A stretch of 28,797 nt of DNA, taken from positions 1-28,797 of IMG/VR virus record IMGVR_UViG_3300021365_000073; one strand, 5' to 3'. Positions 19,971-27,287 of the stretch are shown in pieces. Both the position numbers and the translations under genes were made by a program. The number at the start of each line of letters is the position of its first letter. Within the stretch, counting starts at the first letter, position 1. This DNA is from a virus. The notes beneath the pieces were generated by a model. It was not told where the DNA came from, did not search any database, and saw only the letters and a program-made list of their open reading frames with translations.

Positions 19971-20858
19971 ATGATTCCAAAACAATATCTGAATAGAACA
20001 TCGACAGTTGACGCGCTCGATGGTGTAGCAAACCTTGAGGATCAATCGGTTGATGTGGTTGTAACGAGCCCTCCTTACTGGGGCCAACGTGAATCCCTGG
20101 GAATTGGAGAGGAATTAGATCCTCGTGAGTATCTAGATTCGATTACGAGTTTATTTTCTGCTGTGCTACCTAAAATGAAATCAGAAGGTATTGTCTGGCT
20201 GAATGTTGGTGATAGCTACAATACTGACATCAATTGGCGTGAAGAAGACCGCGTGTACAGCACTTTGGGTGCGGACAAGAATGGCCTGCCCGACCACAAC
20301 TCTGCATATACGAAGCGAAGGACAAACAGAAAGGCCTTTGTTGATAAAGAAGAGACTTGGTTAAAAAAGAACAATTTATTGGCCTTGCCTATGCGGATGG
20401 TTTTGTCTCTTGTTGATGAGGGGTATTACTACCGAGGTGAAGTGATTTGGAGTAAGCCTAATGCAATGCCAGAGGGGCGAACCCGCCGCCCCCATAGGAC
20501 ACATGAATCTATATTTTTGTTCGCGAAGAGTTCGAAACATGCTTTCACAACTGAGCGTGTTAAATCTGTCTGGGAGTTTAATGCAGACAAAGGTAATAGT
20601 GCCAAGCATTGTTCCCGATTCCCTTTGGAACTTCCAAGGCGCTGCATAGATGCTTACGGAAAGTTCGGTGAAGATATTGTAGTTTTGGATCTCTGTTCAG
20701 GTTCCGGTACAACAGGTATAGCTGCGCTAGAGCTTGGCTGTTCTTTCGTCGGATTTGAAATTGATTCTAAGAGAACAAGTTCTGCGAATCAGAGGTTCAA
20801 AGCTCGAAAAGCTCAAATTGATCAGGAGTCGGATGCGATTGCTGTCGCCGCTAGTTAA
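19971..20858 (+). CDS. Beta-class DNA methyltransferase (N4-cytosine or N6-adenine) of the restriction-like module
   Basis: A 295-residue SAM-dependent DNA methyltransferase. Catalytic motif IV TSPPYWGQ is at about residues 32-39. The FxGxG-type motif I is near the C-terminus (VLDLCSGSGTTGIAALELGC, about 235-255), followed by FVGFEID with the ribose-binding acid. IV before I is the beta-class order. SPPYW favours N4-cytosine but also occurs in N6-adenine enzymes. The region between (TRRPHRTHESIFLFAK) is the typical core after the target-recognition part. The ATG follows the GHKL gene's stop by two bases, so the pair is one operon. It is probably the protective partner of the nuclease. Confidence 0.9.
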   Translation: MIPKQYLNRTSTVDALDGVANLEDQSVDVVVTSPPYWGQRESLGIGEELDPREYLDSITSLFSAVLPKMKSEGIVWLNVGDSYNTDINWREEDRVYSTLGADKNGLPDHNSAYTKRRTNRKAFVDKEETWLKKNNLLALPMRMVLSLVDEGYYYRGEVIWSKPNAMPEGRTRRPHRTHESIFLFAKSSKHAFTTERVKSVWEFNADKGNSAKHCSRFPLELPRRCIDAYGKFGEDIVVLDLCSGSGTTGIAALELGCSFVGFEIDSKRTSSANQRFKARKAQIDQESDAIAVAAS

Positions 20859-20953
20859 AACTTTCCAAGTTTTCTAGCTCTGGCCCCTTGATAAGCTAGC
20901 TCCAACTGGCTATATTTCTCTATAGTTAGCGAAAGCTGACGACCTTGATACCT

Positions 20954-20979
20954 AAGCCTCGCAATTGCGGGGCTTTTTT
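20954..20979 (+). terminator. Rho-independent terminator before the lysis genes
   Basis: Stem AAGCCTCGC / GCGGGGCTT (nine pairs, one G-T) with an AATT loop, followed by a T run. It would end the restriction-like operon transcript. Alternatively it is the terminator that the late regulator must overcome to reach the lysis genes. The rest of 20859-20998 holds no gene. Confidence 0.8.
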
Positions 20980-20998
20980 ATGCCCGGAATTTACCCTG

Positions 20999-21322
20999 AT
21001 GTCCGAATTCTTAAAAGATGCGCTGGAAACTATAAGCGTTTATCTCTGGTTTATATCTCTTGCCTGTTTAGGTGGTACGGCAAATTACATAAGCAAACTG
21101 AAGCAGAATAAATCCAAGACGTTCTCTATTGCAGAGCTGTTGGGTGAATTACTGATTTCCGGTTTTACCGGATTGATGACGTATTACTTGTGTATGGACC
21201 AGGGACTTTCGATTCCATTGACTTCATTTGCAGTCGGAGTAGCTGGTCACATGGGTGGCCGTGGCATGTATCTATTTGAACAGTATGTTTTAAGCAAGTT
21301 ACCCAAACCGAAAGACCACTAA
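20999..21322 (+). CDS. LydA-like phage holin (holin superfamily III)
   Basis: A 107-residue holin. The N-terminal hydrophobic segment is TISVYLWFISLACLGGTANY. A short basic loop (KLKQNKSKTF) follows, then LLGELLISGFTGLMTYYLCM and TSFAVGVAGHMGGRGMYLFE, giving three membrane passages with the GHMGGRG signature seen in LydA-type holins. It would permeabilise the inner membrane at lysis. The ATG at 20999 was chosen over TTG 20945, which lies before the terminator. First gene of the lysis block. Confidence 0.8.
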   Translation: MSEFLKDALETISVYLWFISLACLGGTANYISKLKQNKSKTFSIAELLGELLISGFTGLMTYYLCMDQGLSIPLTSFAVGVAGHMGGRGMYLFEQYVLSKLPKPKDH

Positions 21323-21332
21323 AGGAACCAAA

Positions 21333-21890
21333 ATGAAAACTATCCATTTAATTATGGTGATGATCGGCTGCCTGCTGTTCTCACCTGTCTATGCAGGATC
21401 TGATATGAAAGAAATCACCATTCACACGCTAACGGGTGAAGAAGCTGGCTACGATGAATCGACGCAGCGCATGGGGGTCATGGTTCTTAATCGCAAAGCG
21501 CTGTTTACGATCGAACAACCCTGGTTACCAAATCTCAATGCCCCGGACAGTGTGGGTGGAGGTATTCCCTATCGATCGGCAGTGCCGCCTGGAGAGTATG
21601 ACCTGGTATTGAGAGACTCGCCGTCCCGGGGCGTCCAATGGCACTTCGTCAATACTGACCTACATGTCTACCTCGAGAAACAGGACAGGAAACACGACTG
21701 GGAAAGGTTCTCTTGTATGTTCCACACTGCCAATTACGTCAATGACGTGGGGGGGTGTATTGGCCCAGGTTCCAGTCTTGCTGATATCAACGCAGATGGA
21801 ACCGTGGATGTCGCGAACTCCGGAAGGGCGCTGCTTGCGATCAAGCGGTACCTGGACGGTGAGTCACTAGCGCGGCTCAGGATTGTATAG
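21333..21890 (+). CDS. DUF5675 family protein with signal peptide, candidate lysis enzyme
   Basis: A 185-residue protein with a Sec-type signal peptide (MKTIHLIMVMIGCLLFSPVY, cleavage near YAG). The mature domain matches DUF5675: NRKALFTIEQPWLPNL, then AVPPGEYDLVLRDSPS, and a C-terminal MFHTANYVNDVGGCIGPG, where His and Cys are conserved in family members. It lies between two holins, the usual place of the endolysin. No other muralytic enzyme is visible in the window, so it may supply the cell-wall-degrading activity (inference). AAAGGAACC lies upstream of the ATG. Confidence 0.75.
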   Translation: MKTIHLIMVMIGCLLFSPVYAGSDMKEITIHTLTGEEAGYDESTQRMGVMVLNRKALFTIEQPWLPNLNAPDSVGGGIPYRSAVPPGEYDLVLRDSPSRGVQWHFVNTDLHVYLEKQDRKHDWERFSCMFHTANYVNDVGGCIGPGSSLADINADGTVDVANSGRALLAIKRYLDGESLARLRIV

Positions 21891-21893
21891 AGC

Positions 21894-22412
21894 GTGGAAG
21901 CTCTTGATCTATTAGGCGCCGCCGCCAGTACTGCAGCAACTGTTGCCGGTGGCGGTGTCTTTGGCCTTATTGGATCTATCGGATCCGCAATTTTCAAAAA
22001 TAAAGCCAAAAAGGCTGAACAAGCCCATGCGCTCGTAGTTCAGGATCGCGAACTAGTCCTTGCAGAGTCGGCTCACTATCAAAAAATTGTTGAGACCAGG
22101 CAGCAGATGTCAGCTTCTGGACTTACCGCATCGATAAACGCGGATGTTGTAACTAATTTGCCCTCATGGGCTGCAGGTGCCAAAGCTCTTTTCAGACCAT
22201 TTCTGACAACAGCTTTGATTCTTGTTTGCATGTATTTATTTACCCTGCTGCTCGGTGCATTGGTTGGAGAGAACGTCTTAGGTGAGGTATTCGCTAGGCA
22301 GGAAATCGTCGCGATGATTCGTTACACGGTTTATTCCCTGGTATTTAGCACGGCCACATCGATCACCTGGTGGTTTGGCGATCGGGCTCTCAGTCCACCC
22401 GGGCATAAATGA
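21894..22412 (+). CDS. 3TM-type phage holin
   Basis: A 172-residue membrane protein. It starts GTG at 21894, three bases after the previous TAG. A hydrophobic glycine/alanine-rich N-terminus (AATVAGGGVFGLIGSIGSAI) is followed by a charged helix (KNKAKKAEQAHALVVQDREL). Two C-terminal membrane helices follow (FRPFLTTALILVCMYLFTLL, then RYTVYSLVFSTATSITWWFG). The final WWFGDR motif is typical of the three-TM holin family. A second holin in one lysis block suggests regulated timing or a pinholin-like role (inference). Confidence 0.7.
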   Translation: MEALDLLGAAASTAATVAGGGVFGLIGSIGSAIFKNKAKKAEQAHALVVQDRELVLAESAHYQKIVETRQQMSASGLTASINADVVTNLPSWAAGAKALFRPFLTTALILVCMYLFTLLLGALVGENVLGEVFARQEIVAMIRYTVYSLVFSTATSITWWFGDRALSPPGHK

Positions 22413-22642
22413 AGAGTTACGTATTCAGATTACTCATAGCGATCGATCAATTATTCAATACGCTATTGGGCGGGCGTCCAGATCACACGATATCAGGCAG
22501 GGTCGGATATCACGCTCAGTTAAATAAGACCTGGGCGATCTGGTTGGAGATAGTTATCAACTCAATATTCTTTTGGGATGATGATCATTGTCAGTCCTCT
22601 ATTGAGTGGGACGAAGTTAAAAAACCATTGAGGCAATTGTGA
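22409..22642 (+). CDS. Small phage protein of the lysis region
   Basis: Seventy-seven residues. The ATG overlaps the previous TGA as ATGA. The N-terminal FRLLIAIDQLFNTLLGGRPD and the C-terminal FFWDDDHCQSSIEWDEVKKP match small proteins found after holins in many prophages. The FFWDxDHC motif is the conserved part. Function is unknown. No signal peptide or lipobox is visible, so it is not an obvious spanin. Confidence 0.65.
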   Translation: MKSYVFRLLIAIDQLFNTLLGGRPDHTISGRVGYHAQLNKTWAIWLEIVINSIFFWDDDHCQSSIEWDEVKKPLRQL

Positions 22643-23118
22643 ATATCACATCGAAAATTAAAGAGATCGTGGACGCGAGCGCGGGTGTTAGTTTTGCGAC
22701 CGAGTTGGACTCTGATCTGTTGGCTTGGGGTAATGGTCCGTCCGGTTACTTTCATGAGCAGTACATTGATAAAACAGATATTCTGCAGAGGGGAGGCGAC
22801 AACTTGATTGAATCCTTCGCTCTGCTTGAAGCTGTTAGAGCAACGGCCCTCACGGACAACCTAATGGCAGAAATGCTTCCATACATAGATGGAACAGCTA
22901 CACGAGTCCATGACGGAGATCTCATCGGAGGTGTCAATATAGGCTCTCCAACGGTTCAAGGCTGGCTAACTTGGTTAGGCGCAGATGTTGGGCACGCATT
23001 GACGGCGGCACAGGCCACGAAATTGATTAGTTTGGCAGATCGTCCGATATCCTATTGGGCGTTGAATGGTATTAATCCGGAGCTGTCACATATTGCAGCG
23101 GCGAGGAATCTTCCCTAA
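22639..23118 (+). CDS. Hypothetical virion-region protein
   Basis: A 159-residue protein from GTG 22639, overlapping the previous TGA. It is mostly helical with no signal or membrane segment (AMP-like motifs absent). The segment GNGPSGYFHEQYIDKTDILQ and the small-residue-rich second half (VHDGDLIGGVNIGSPTVQGW) suggest a structural protein. It is the first of a run of probable virion or tail-type genes. Its TAA overlaps the next ATG as TAATG. Confidence 0.6.
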   Translation: MNITSKIKEIVDASAGVSFATELDSDLLAWGNGPSGYFHEQYIDKTDILQRGGDNLIESFALLEAVRATALTDNLMAEMLPYIDGTATRVHDGDLIGGVNIGSPTVQGWLTWLGADVGHALTAAQATKLISLADRPISYWALNGINPELSHIAAARNLP

Positions 23119-23606
23119 TGCCTAACAAAGTTTATACAATCCCTGAGACGGCTCTTGTCTGGAAAAGCACCGGTGGTGATGAGCTCTTAACATTAACGAG
23201 TCTCGCGGCGGACGCAGGACGTCAAGGTGCTTTGCATGATTTTGGCGTGACTGCTCGTGCTTTTGAGTTCACTTGGCGAGCCTGGGTAAAAATGGCGACG
23301 GCGCCGGTTGTGGGTGAAATTATCGAGGTTTGGTGGAAAACCTCGGACGGTACGAATCCAGATAACGACGACGGGACAGGCGATATCGCTCTCAGTTCTG
23401 GAGATAAGTTGAGGAATCTTGTCCCTATTGGGTGTATCTCTATTGATGAGGCAAGCACTACGCCGGTTTTTGTAGCGTCCGGAACATTATTCATGCCCCA
23501 CCGCCACGGTGGGCCTGTTTTTTATAATAGAACTGCAGACGCTCTCAGCGCAACGGCAGCGGATCACGGATTCTCCATAACACCGATACCTTCAGAAATT
23601 CAGTAA
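23118..23606 (+). CDS. Hypothetical beta-rich virion-region protein
   Basis: A 162-residue protein with alternating strand-like segments (RAFEFTWRAWVKMATAPVVG, then EIIEVWWKTSDGTNPDNDDG). A late PHRHGGPVFYNRTA segment may be a loop with metal or carbohydrate contact. It sits three bases upstream of the LamG-repeat gene and is probably an assembly partner or adsorption protein (inference from place). No family is recognised. Confidence 0.6.
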   Translation: MPNKVYTIPETALVWKSTGGDELLTLTSLAADAGRQGALHDFGVTARAFEFTWRAWVKMATAPVVGEIIEVWWKTSDGTNPDNDDGTGDIALSSGDKLRNLVPIGCISIDEASTTPVFVASGTLFMPHRHGGPVFYNRTADALSATAADHGFSITPIPSEIQ

Positions 23607-23609
23607 ACA

Positions 23610-25241
23610 ATGCCAAATCTTAGTCCGCTATTTCCCCGGCCTTATCGGAATAGGTTGCTACAAGGTGCGGGAAAGCTAAAGAAATCACATTGGAACGATC
23701 ATCTAGTTCTGGCAATGGCGGCGCCGTTCGATCGCGAGTTGGTACACGGTCAGGGCTTAGTGGATTTTGACACAGGCACGACGCTTCCTAAGATTGGCAT
23801 TGAGTCTGGCATACCTTATTGGTACGGCGGGCAGCATCTAAATTTGATGGCTGGTGATAGAACCAGCGTAAATAACGATGCTACTTTCCAGATGCTAAAT
23901 GATCGCGGCTTTACCGTATTGTGCGGAACCTATCTGGAGCCAGGAATAGCGCGTTACACATGGACCGGTGTCAGTGCGTTTTACAATAACAATAAAACTA
24001 CAATGGCTGTTAACCAATTCTCATCCGGTGGCAATGGGCAAACATCCACGGATTTGGGGATTGCTTATTCTGACGATAGCGTTGAAGCCAAAACAGGCGC
24101 GCAGATGTTTCAGTACCAAAACCCCGATGCAAGGGGGTTGTCTGGGATAGCTACATCACACAATTTCAGGGATCTTGTTGTAGAGAACACATACTTTCCC
24201 CCCGAAACAAGCAGCTTTTACCCGGTCAGAGAAAGAGACTCTTCTGCTTTTAGCGCGTCTTTCGTTAAGGCTGGAGGAGAAATAACGGACTCGGAATGGG
24301 GTATAAGAGCCGGAACAGCCCCAACGGGTCGGTCCGGTGTTTCATGGGTTGCAATTTACGATAGGGAAATGCGGCGCGACGAGATAAAGCATCTCTATAA
24401 AAACTGGTACGACGAAACAATAAGCGCGGAACCTGCAAAGGTATATTTTTTGCCTTCTGCGGGTGCGCCTACGCTTCATGCCTTATCTCCTGACAATGTA
24501 ACGCAGCTACAGGGTGGTGGTGAGTCAGCCGTTTTGTTGGCGCACTCTCTGCAACCGAATGATGTTAGCCAGGTTCAGTTAGCAGATGCTGGATCGATGG
24601 CGCTGATTAACTCACTGTCGCCGTCTGATGCGATGCAACTGCAAGGAGTCGATAGTGCAAGCCTGGTGCTTGCGCATGTATTGGGCCCAGAAGATGTCAG
24701 CCAGCTACAAGTTGGGGATGCTGGGAATCTGATAACAGCTCATCTGATTTCACCGAGTGATGTGAACCAAGTACAGCAAGCTGACGCAACTGTACTGCAG
24801 CTTGGTGGGGCAATAAGCCCTGAAGATGCGAATCAAGATCAGGCAGGTACAAGCCCCACAATAACAGTGGCGCATTTGATAAGCCCGGAAGACGTTACCC
24901 AGATACAGAGTGCGGACGGTGCGGTCATCATCGTTTCGAATGCATTGAGCCCAGATGACGTAAATCAGCTTCAGAATGCGATCGAATCGGCCATGGCGCT
25001 AAGCCATGGGATGACACCAGAGGATGTTACACAGAATCAGTCCGCGGACAGTTCAGGAATTCTCTCAGCCTTTGTGCTGAGCCCTGAAGATGTTGTGCAG
25101 ATCCAGACGGCGAGTTTTGCCTTTAGCCTCCCTCCAGGGGCACTGGTATTGATCGGGAATGTTACAGAACAGATTAAGTTGGCGAATGGAACGCTCGTCA
25201 ACGTGATTAGAAACTCAACGAACAGATACAAGGTGCACTAA
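23610..25241 (+). CDS. LamG-like virion protein with ten 22-residue repeats
   Basis: A 543-residue protein. Residues 60-270 look like a LamG/concanavalin-type beta sandwich (YRNRLLQGAGKLKK start, FTVLCGTYLEPGIARYTW, GVSWVAIYDREMRRDEIKHL with the usual terminal strand). Residues 293-512 consist of ten exact-period 22-residue repeats of SPxDVxQxQ followed by small and hydrophobic residues. The last 31 residues (VLIGNVTEQIKLANGT, VNVIRN) form a separate end. A surface-exposed adhesion, decoration or tail role is likely. It is unusual to find it upstream of the terminase. Confidence 0.7.
   Translation: MPNLSPLFPRPYRNRLLQGAGKLKKSHWNDHLVLAMAAPFDRELVHGQGLVDFDTGTTLPKIGIESGIPYWYGGQHLNLMAGDRTSVNNDATFQMLNDRGFTVLCGTYLEPGIARYTWTGVSAFYNNNKTTMAVNQFSSGGNGQTSTDLGIAYSDDSVEAKTGAQMFQYQNPDARGLSGIATSHNFRDLVVENTYFPPETSSFYPVRERDSSAFSASFVKAGGEITDSEWGIRAGTAPTGRSGVSWVAIYDREMRRDEIKHLYKNWYDETISAEPAKVYFLPSAGAPTLHALSPDNVTQLQGGGESAVLLAHSLQPNDVSQVQLADAGSMALINSLSPSDAMQLQGVDSASLVLAHVLGPEDVSQLQVGDAGNLITAHLISPSDVNQVQQADATVLQLGGAISPEDANQDQAGTSPTITVAHLISPEDVTQIQSADGAVIIVSNALSPDDVNQLQNAIESAMALSHGMTPEDVTQNQSADSSGILSAFVLSPEDVVQIQTASFAFSLPPGALVLIGNVTEQIKLANGTLVNVIRNSTNRYKVH
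24486..25145 (+). repeat. Ten tandem 66-base (22-residue) coding repeats
   Basis: The first repeat begins at 24486 (SPDNVTQLQ) and the tenth at 25080 (SPEDVVQIQ). The interval is exactly nine periods of 66 bases. Repeat starts include QPNDVSQVQ, SPSDAMQLQ, GPEDVSQLQ and SPEDVTQIQ. DNA copies are diverged although the protein motif is kept, so the array is old and under selection. Confidence 0.9.
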
Positions 25242-25615
25242 TGGCTAAAGCAACAAATTTGACAAAGATCGATACTTATCTGAATTCGCTAGAGGGTAAT
25301 CGTGTGCTCGTTTGTGCCGGGCAACCGGTTAGCCGTGCTGATGCATTAACGAAAGCGTTGAACGATGAGGCTCATGCAAACTCAATCATCAGCGGTGCCA
25401 ATTACACGCTGGCCAATGGTGATACTTCAGGCCGAAAGAATACCCTGGGAGCAATTTCAGGGGTTAGTTTCAATGCGTCTGGCACCGGCGATCATATTGC
25501 AATCATTGATGGTACGGATTTGCTCGATGTGACGACTATGCCATCCAAGGCAATCACCTCTGGTGATACCGGTGACATAGCTGCATGGAAGCATGAAACA
25601 GCTGAACTTACATAG
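25241..25615 (+). CDS. Hypothetical virion-region protein, possible decoration protein
   Basis: A 124-residue soluble protein. The N-terminus is helical (TNLTKIDTYLNSLEGNRVLV). The C-terminal two-thirds are Gly/Ser/Thr-rich with strand pattern (GVSFNASGTGDHIAIIDGTD, then TSGDTGDIAAWKH). It resembles small beta-barrel head-decoration or neck proteins in layout only. The start overlaps the last base of the previous stop (TAATG). Function is inferred from location. Confidence 0.6.
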   Translation: MAKATNLTKIDTYLNSLEGNRVLVCAGQPVSRADALTKALNDEAHANSIISGANYTLANGDTSGRKNTLGAISGVSFNASGTGDHIAIIDGTDLLDVTTMPSKAITSGDTGDIAAWKHETAELT

Positions 25616-25626
25616 AGGAGAATCCC

Positions 25627-25848
25627 GTGCGATTTGAATGTACAGAAGATGTGATTAAAGACGAGATCGGTGGTGTGTTCACTGTGATGAAAAAAGGTGA
25701 TGTAAAGACAGTTCCTGACGGATGGGGGCAGTACGCGGTTGAGACCAGAGGTTGGGGCAAGGACCTTGACGAAGTCTACACGCAGGCTGAGAGAAAGCCT
25801 GGTGCCGTCACATTGACACCTGATGACGTTGTGCAGAGGAATTCCTAA
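25627..25848 (+). CDS. Hypothetical small protein (GTG start)
   Basis: Seventy-three residues from GTG 25627 with AGAGGAGAA upstream. Beta-rich (MRFECTEDVIKDEIGGVFTV), with WGQYAVETRGWGKDL and a Thr/Asp-rich tail. Likely a small structural or connector protein given its neighbours. No family is recognised. Confidence 0.6.
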   Translation: MRFECTEDVIKDEIGGVFTVMKKGDVKTVPDGWGQYAVETRGWGKDLDEVYTQAERKPGAVTLTPDDVVQRNS

Positions 25849-25853
25849 GCACT

Positions 25854-26261
25854 ATGGCTGAACGTTCCACATTTAAAGGAATCGTATATAGGGATCGTGT
25901 GAACCCCTTGACGATCTCTATTGTTAGTTACGACCCATCAACTCCTGTTGAAACCCCGGTCAATTTCTCTGCTGTGGACCGTATGGTGTTACTTGTCATC
26001 AAGATTGATGCTGAGACAGGGGTGAAGACTATCGTCGCCACAGCGGACACAGGGATCGATGCAGCGCTGATTGATTACTCAACAGTGGGTGAAGTAACGA
26101 TAAAGCTAGGTTCGCTTCTCGACGTCGACGCAGCGGCTATTCCCATTGATGACTACGCCTTTCGGCTTACGGCATATTCCGCAGGTGAGGCGACCCAATT
26201 GATTCATGAGGACAGTCACATCGCATCTTTGAAATGGGTGAACACAGACGGGGTTGCATAG
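25854..26261 (+). CDS. Hypothetical beta-sandwich virion protein
   Basis: A 135-residue beta-rich protein. N-terminal TFKGIVYRDRVNPLTISIVS; a central VDRMVLLVIKIDAETGVKTI; and a C-terminal IPIDDYAFRLTAYSAGEATQ, then HIASLKW. The Ig-like strand pattern suits a tail, neck or baseplate component. A decayed paralogue of its C-terminus lies at 26363-26506, so the gene was once duplicated together with the tail-Z-like gene. Confidence 0.6.
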   Translation: MAERSTFKGIVYRDRVNPLTISIVSYDPSTPVETPVNFSAVDRMVLLVIKIDAETGVKTIVATADTGIDAALIDYSTVGEVTIKLGSLLDVDAAAIPIDDYAFRLTAYSAGEATQLIHEDSHIASLKWVNTDGVA

Positions 26262-26273
26262 ATTCCACTCCAG

Positions 26274-26359
26274 ATGAAGATTACCCATGACCTGAAGCGC
26301 CACTAACGAACACTGAAACGTCATGAGGTTGAGTAAGCTATGCCAATTCAAATGAGCAT
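26274..26359 (+). pseudogene. Decayed 5' end of a tail-Z-like gene
   Basis: Reads MKITHDLKRH, stop, RTLKRHEVE, stop, AMPIQM in one frame. It aligns with the start of the gene at 26544 (MRLTIQHDL, RALRDHEIKL, NAIPQAV), including the HDL, LxxHE and AxP positions. Two in-frame stops make it non-functional. It immediately follows the beta-sandwich gene, as the intact gene would have. Confidence 0.6.
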
Positions 26360-26362
26360 TTC

Positions 26363-26506
26363 ATGACACCTGCGAGCACTAACGTGCCCAAGGGAGACTA
26401 CTGGGTGCGTCTGACAGGCTATAAGGGCTCTGATCCGATACAGCTGGTGCATGAGAGAACCAATATAGCTCGGTTAGCCTTTGTTGAGGCTGACGAGGTC
26501 ACATAG
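26363..26506 (+). pseudogene. Remnant 3' end of a paralogue of the gene at 25854
   Basis: A 47-residue frame (VPKGDYWVRLTGYKGSD, then IQLVHERTNIARLAFVEAD) that aligns with the last 40 residues of the gene at 25854 (IPIDDYAFRLTAYSAGE, TQLIHEDSHIASLKWVN). The first two-thirds of the paralogue is missing. It might still be translated from the ATG at 26363, but no ribosome site is seen. Confidence 0.65.
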
Positions 26507-26543
26507 CATCCATAGAGCGCCTTCAGGGTGCTGAGTAAGCCTA

Positions 26544-27134
26544 ATGAGATTAACTATCCAGCATGACTTAGATAAGCTCCAGCGAGCACTGAGGGATCAT
26601 GAGATCAAGTTAACAAAAAATGCGATCCCTCAAGCAGTTAACCGTACGATTGTGAGTGTTCAACGACTCGCTCTGCAAGAGATATCAGCCACCACAAAGC
26701 TGTCTCAATCATCTATCAAGCAGGACTTTCGATTAGTTAAGACCGCGCCAAAAAGAAAGATGATAGCGCTGATAGATGCAAAGGAATCCAAAGGTAACAA
26801 CCTTATCAAGTTTGTCAGATCTGGAGCTGCGACAGCAGAATACTTTAGATCACGCACCGCGAAGGGTCGCTTTAAGCATGCAGGTGTTAAGGCTAGAGCC
26901 TGGGGAAAAGCCAAGACATACAAGGGGACGTTCATCGGTAGGGTTAAGGGTGACCTGAAAGTTCTGAAGAGAATATCTGGTAACAAGCTTCGTTATGTCG
27001 TTGGACCATCGCCCCGTAATGAGTTCATCAAGGATGAACTTAGGGAGAAGATGACCAGGCATGCGAGGAAGAGGCTCTATGCTGAGCTGAACTCTGCGAT
27101 CAAGAGACAGCTGAAAAGAAAAGCCGTGATCTAG
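26544..27134 (+). CDS. Minor tail protein Z-like (GpZ family)
   Basis: A 196-residue basic protein resembling the prophage minor tail protein Z family. N-terminal helices (RLTIQHDLDKLQRALRDHEI, then NAIPQAVNRTIVSVQRLAL) lead to the middle TTKLSQSSIKQDFRLVKTAP with AxIDAKES. Then comes a GVKARAWGKAKTYKGTFIG segment and a C-terminal basic helix (RKRLYAELNSAIKRQLKRKA). In lambda, Z acts at tail completion. The assignment is by pattern. Its location just upstream of the terminase is unusual for lambda-like order. Confidence 0.65.
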   Translation: MRLTIQHDLDKLQRALRDHEIKLTKNAIPQAVNRTIVSVQRLALQEISATTKLSQSSIKQDFRLVKTAPKRKMIALIDAKESKGNNLIKFVRSGAATAEYFRSRTAKGRFKHAGVKARAWGKAKTYKGTFIGRVKGDLKVLKRISGNKLRYVVGPSPRNEFIKDELREKMTRHARKRLYAELNSAIKRQLKRKAVI

Positions 27135-27194
27135 TGCCAACACTGACAATCAATCTAACGACTTGAACAGCCAGTAAGGTACTTTGGGAGACCT

Positions 27195-27287
27195 TTGAGC
27201 GCAGGGGGCGTCGTGGCTCGCAGCGTTCGCGCGTATTTTGGAAAAAACCCACCAGCAACCGCGAGGCCTTTAAAAATCAGTGTCTAA
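27195..27287 (+). CDS. Possible 30-residue leader peptide before the small terminase
   Basis: A TTG at 27195 with GGGAG just upstream opens a 30-codon frame (SAGGVVARSVRAYFGKNPPA, then basic). Its TAA overlaps the GTG start of the terminase small subunit, so it could couple translation. The surrounding 27135-27280 is GC-rich in its middle and holds no other gene. Packaging sites often lie in this position, but none could be recognised. Confidence 0.4.
   Translation: MSAGGVVARSVRAYFGKNPPATARPLKISV

Noticed and set aside
27135-27280. cos/packaging site upstream of the small terminase
   Set aside because: The position is right and the sequence is GC-rich, but no cohesive-end symmetry or known cosN/cosB pattern could be recognised.
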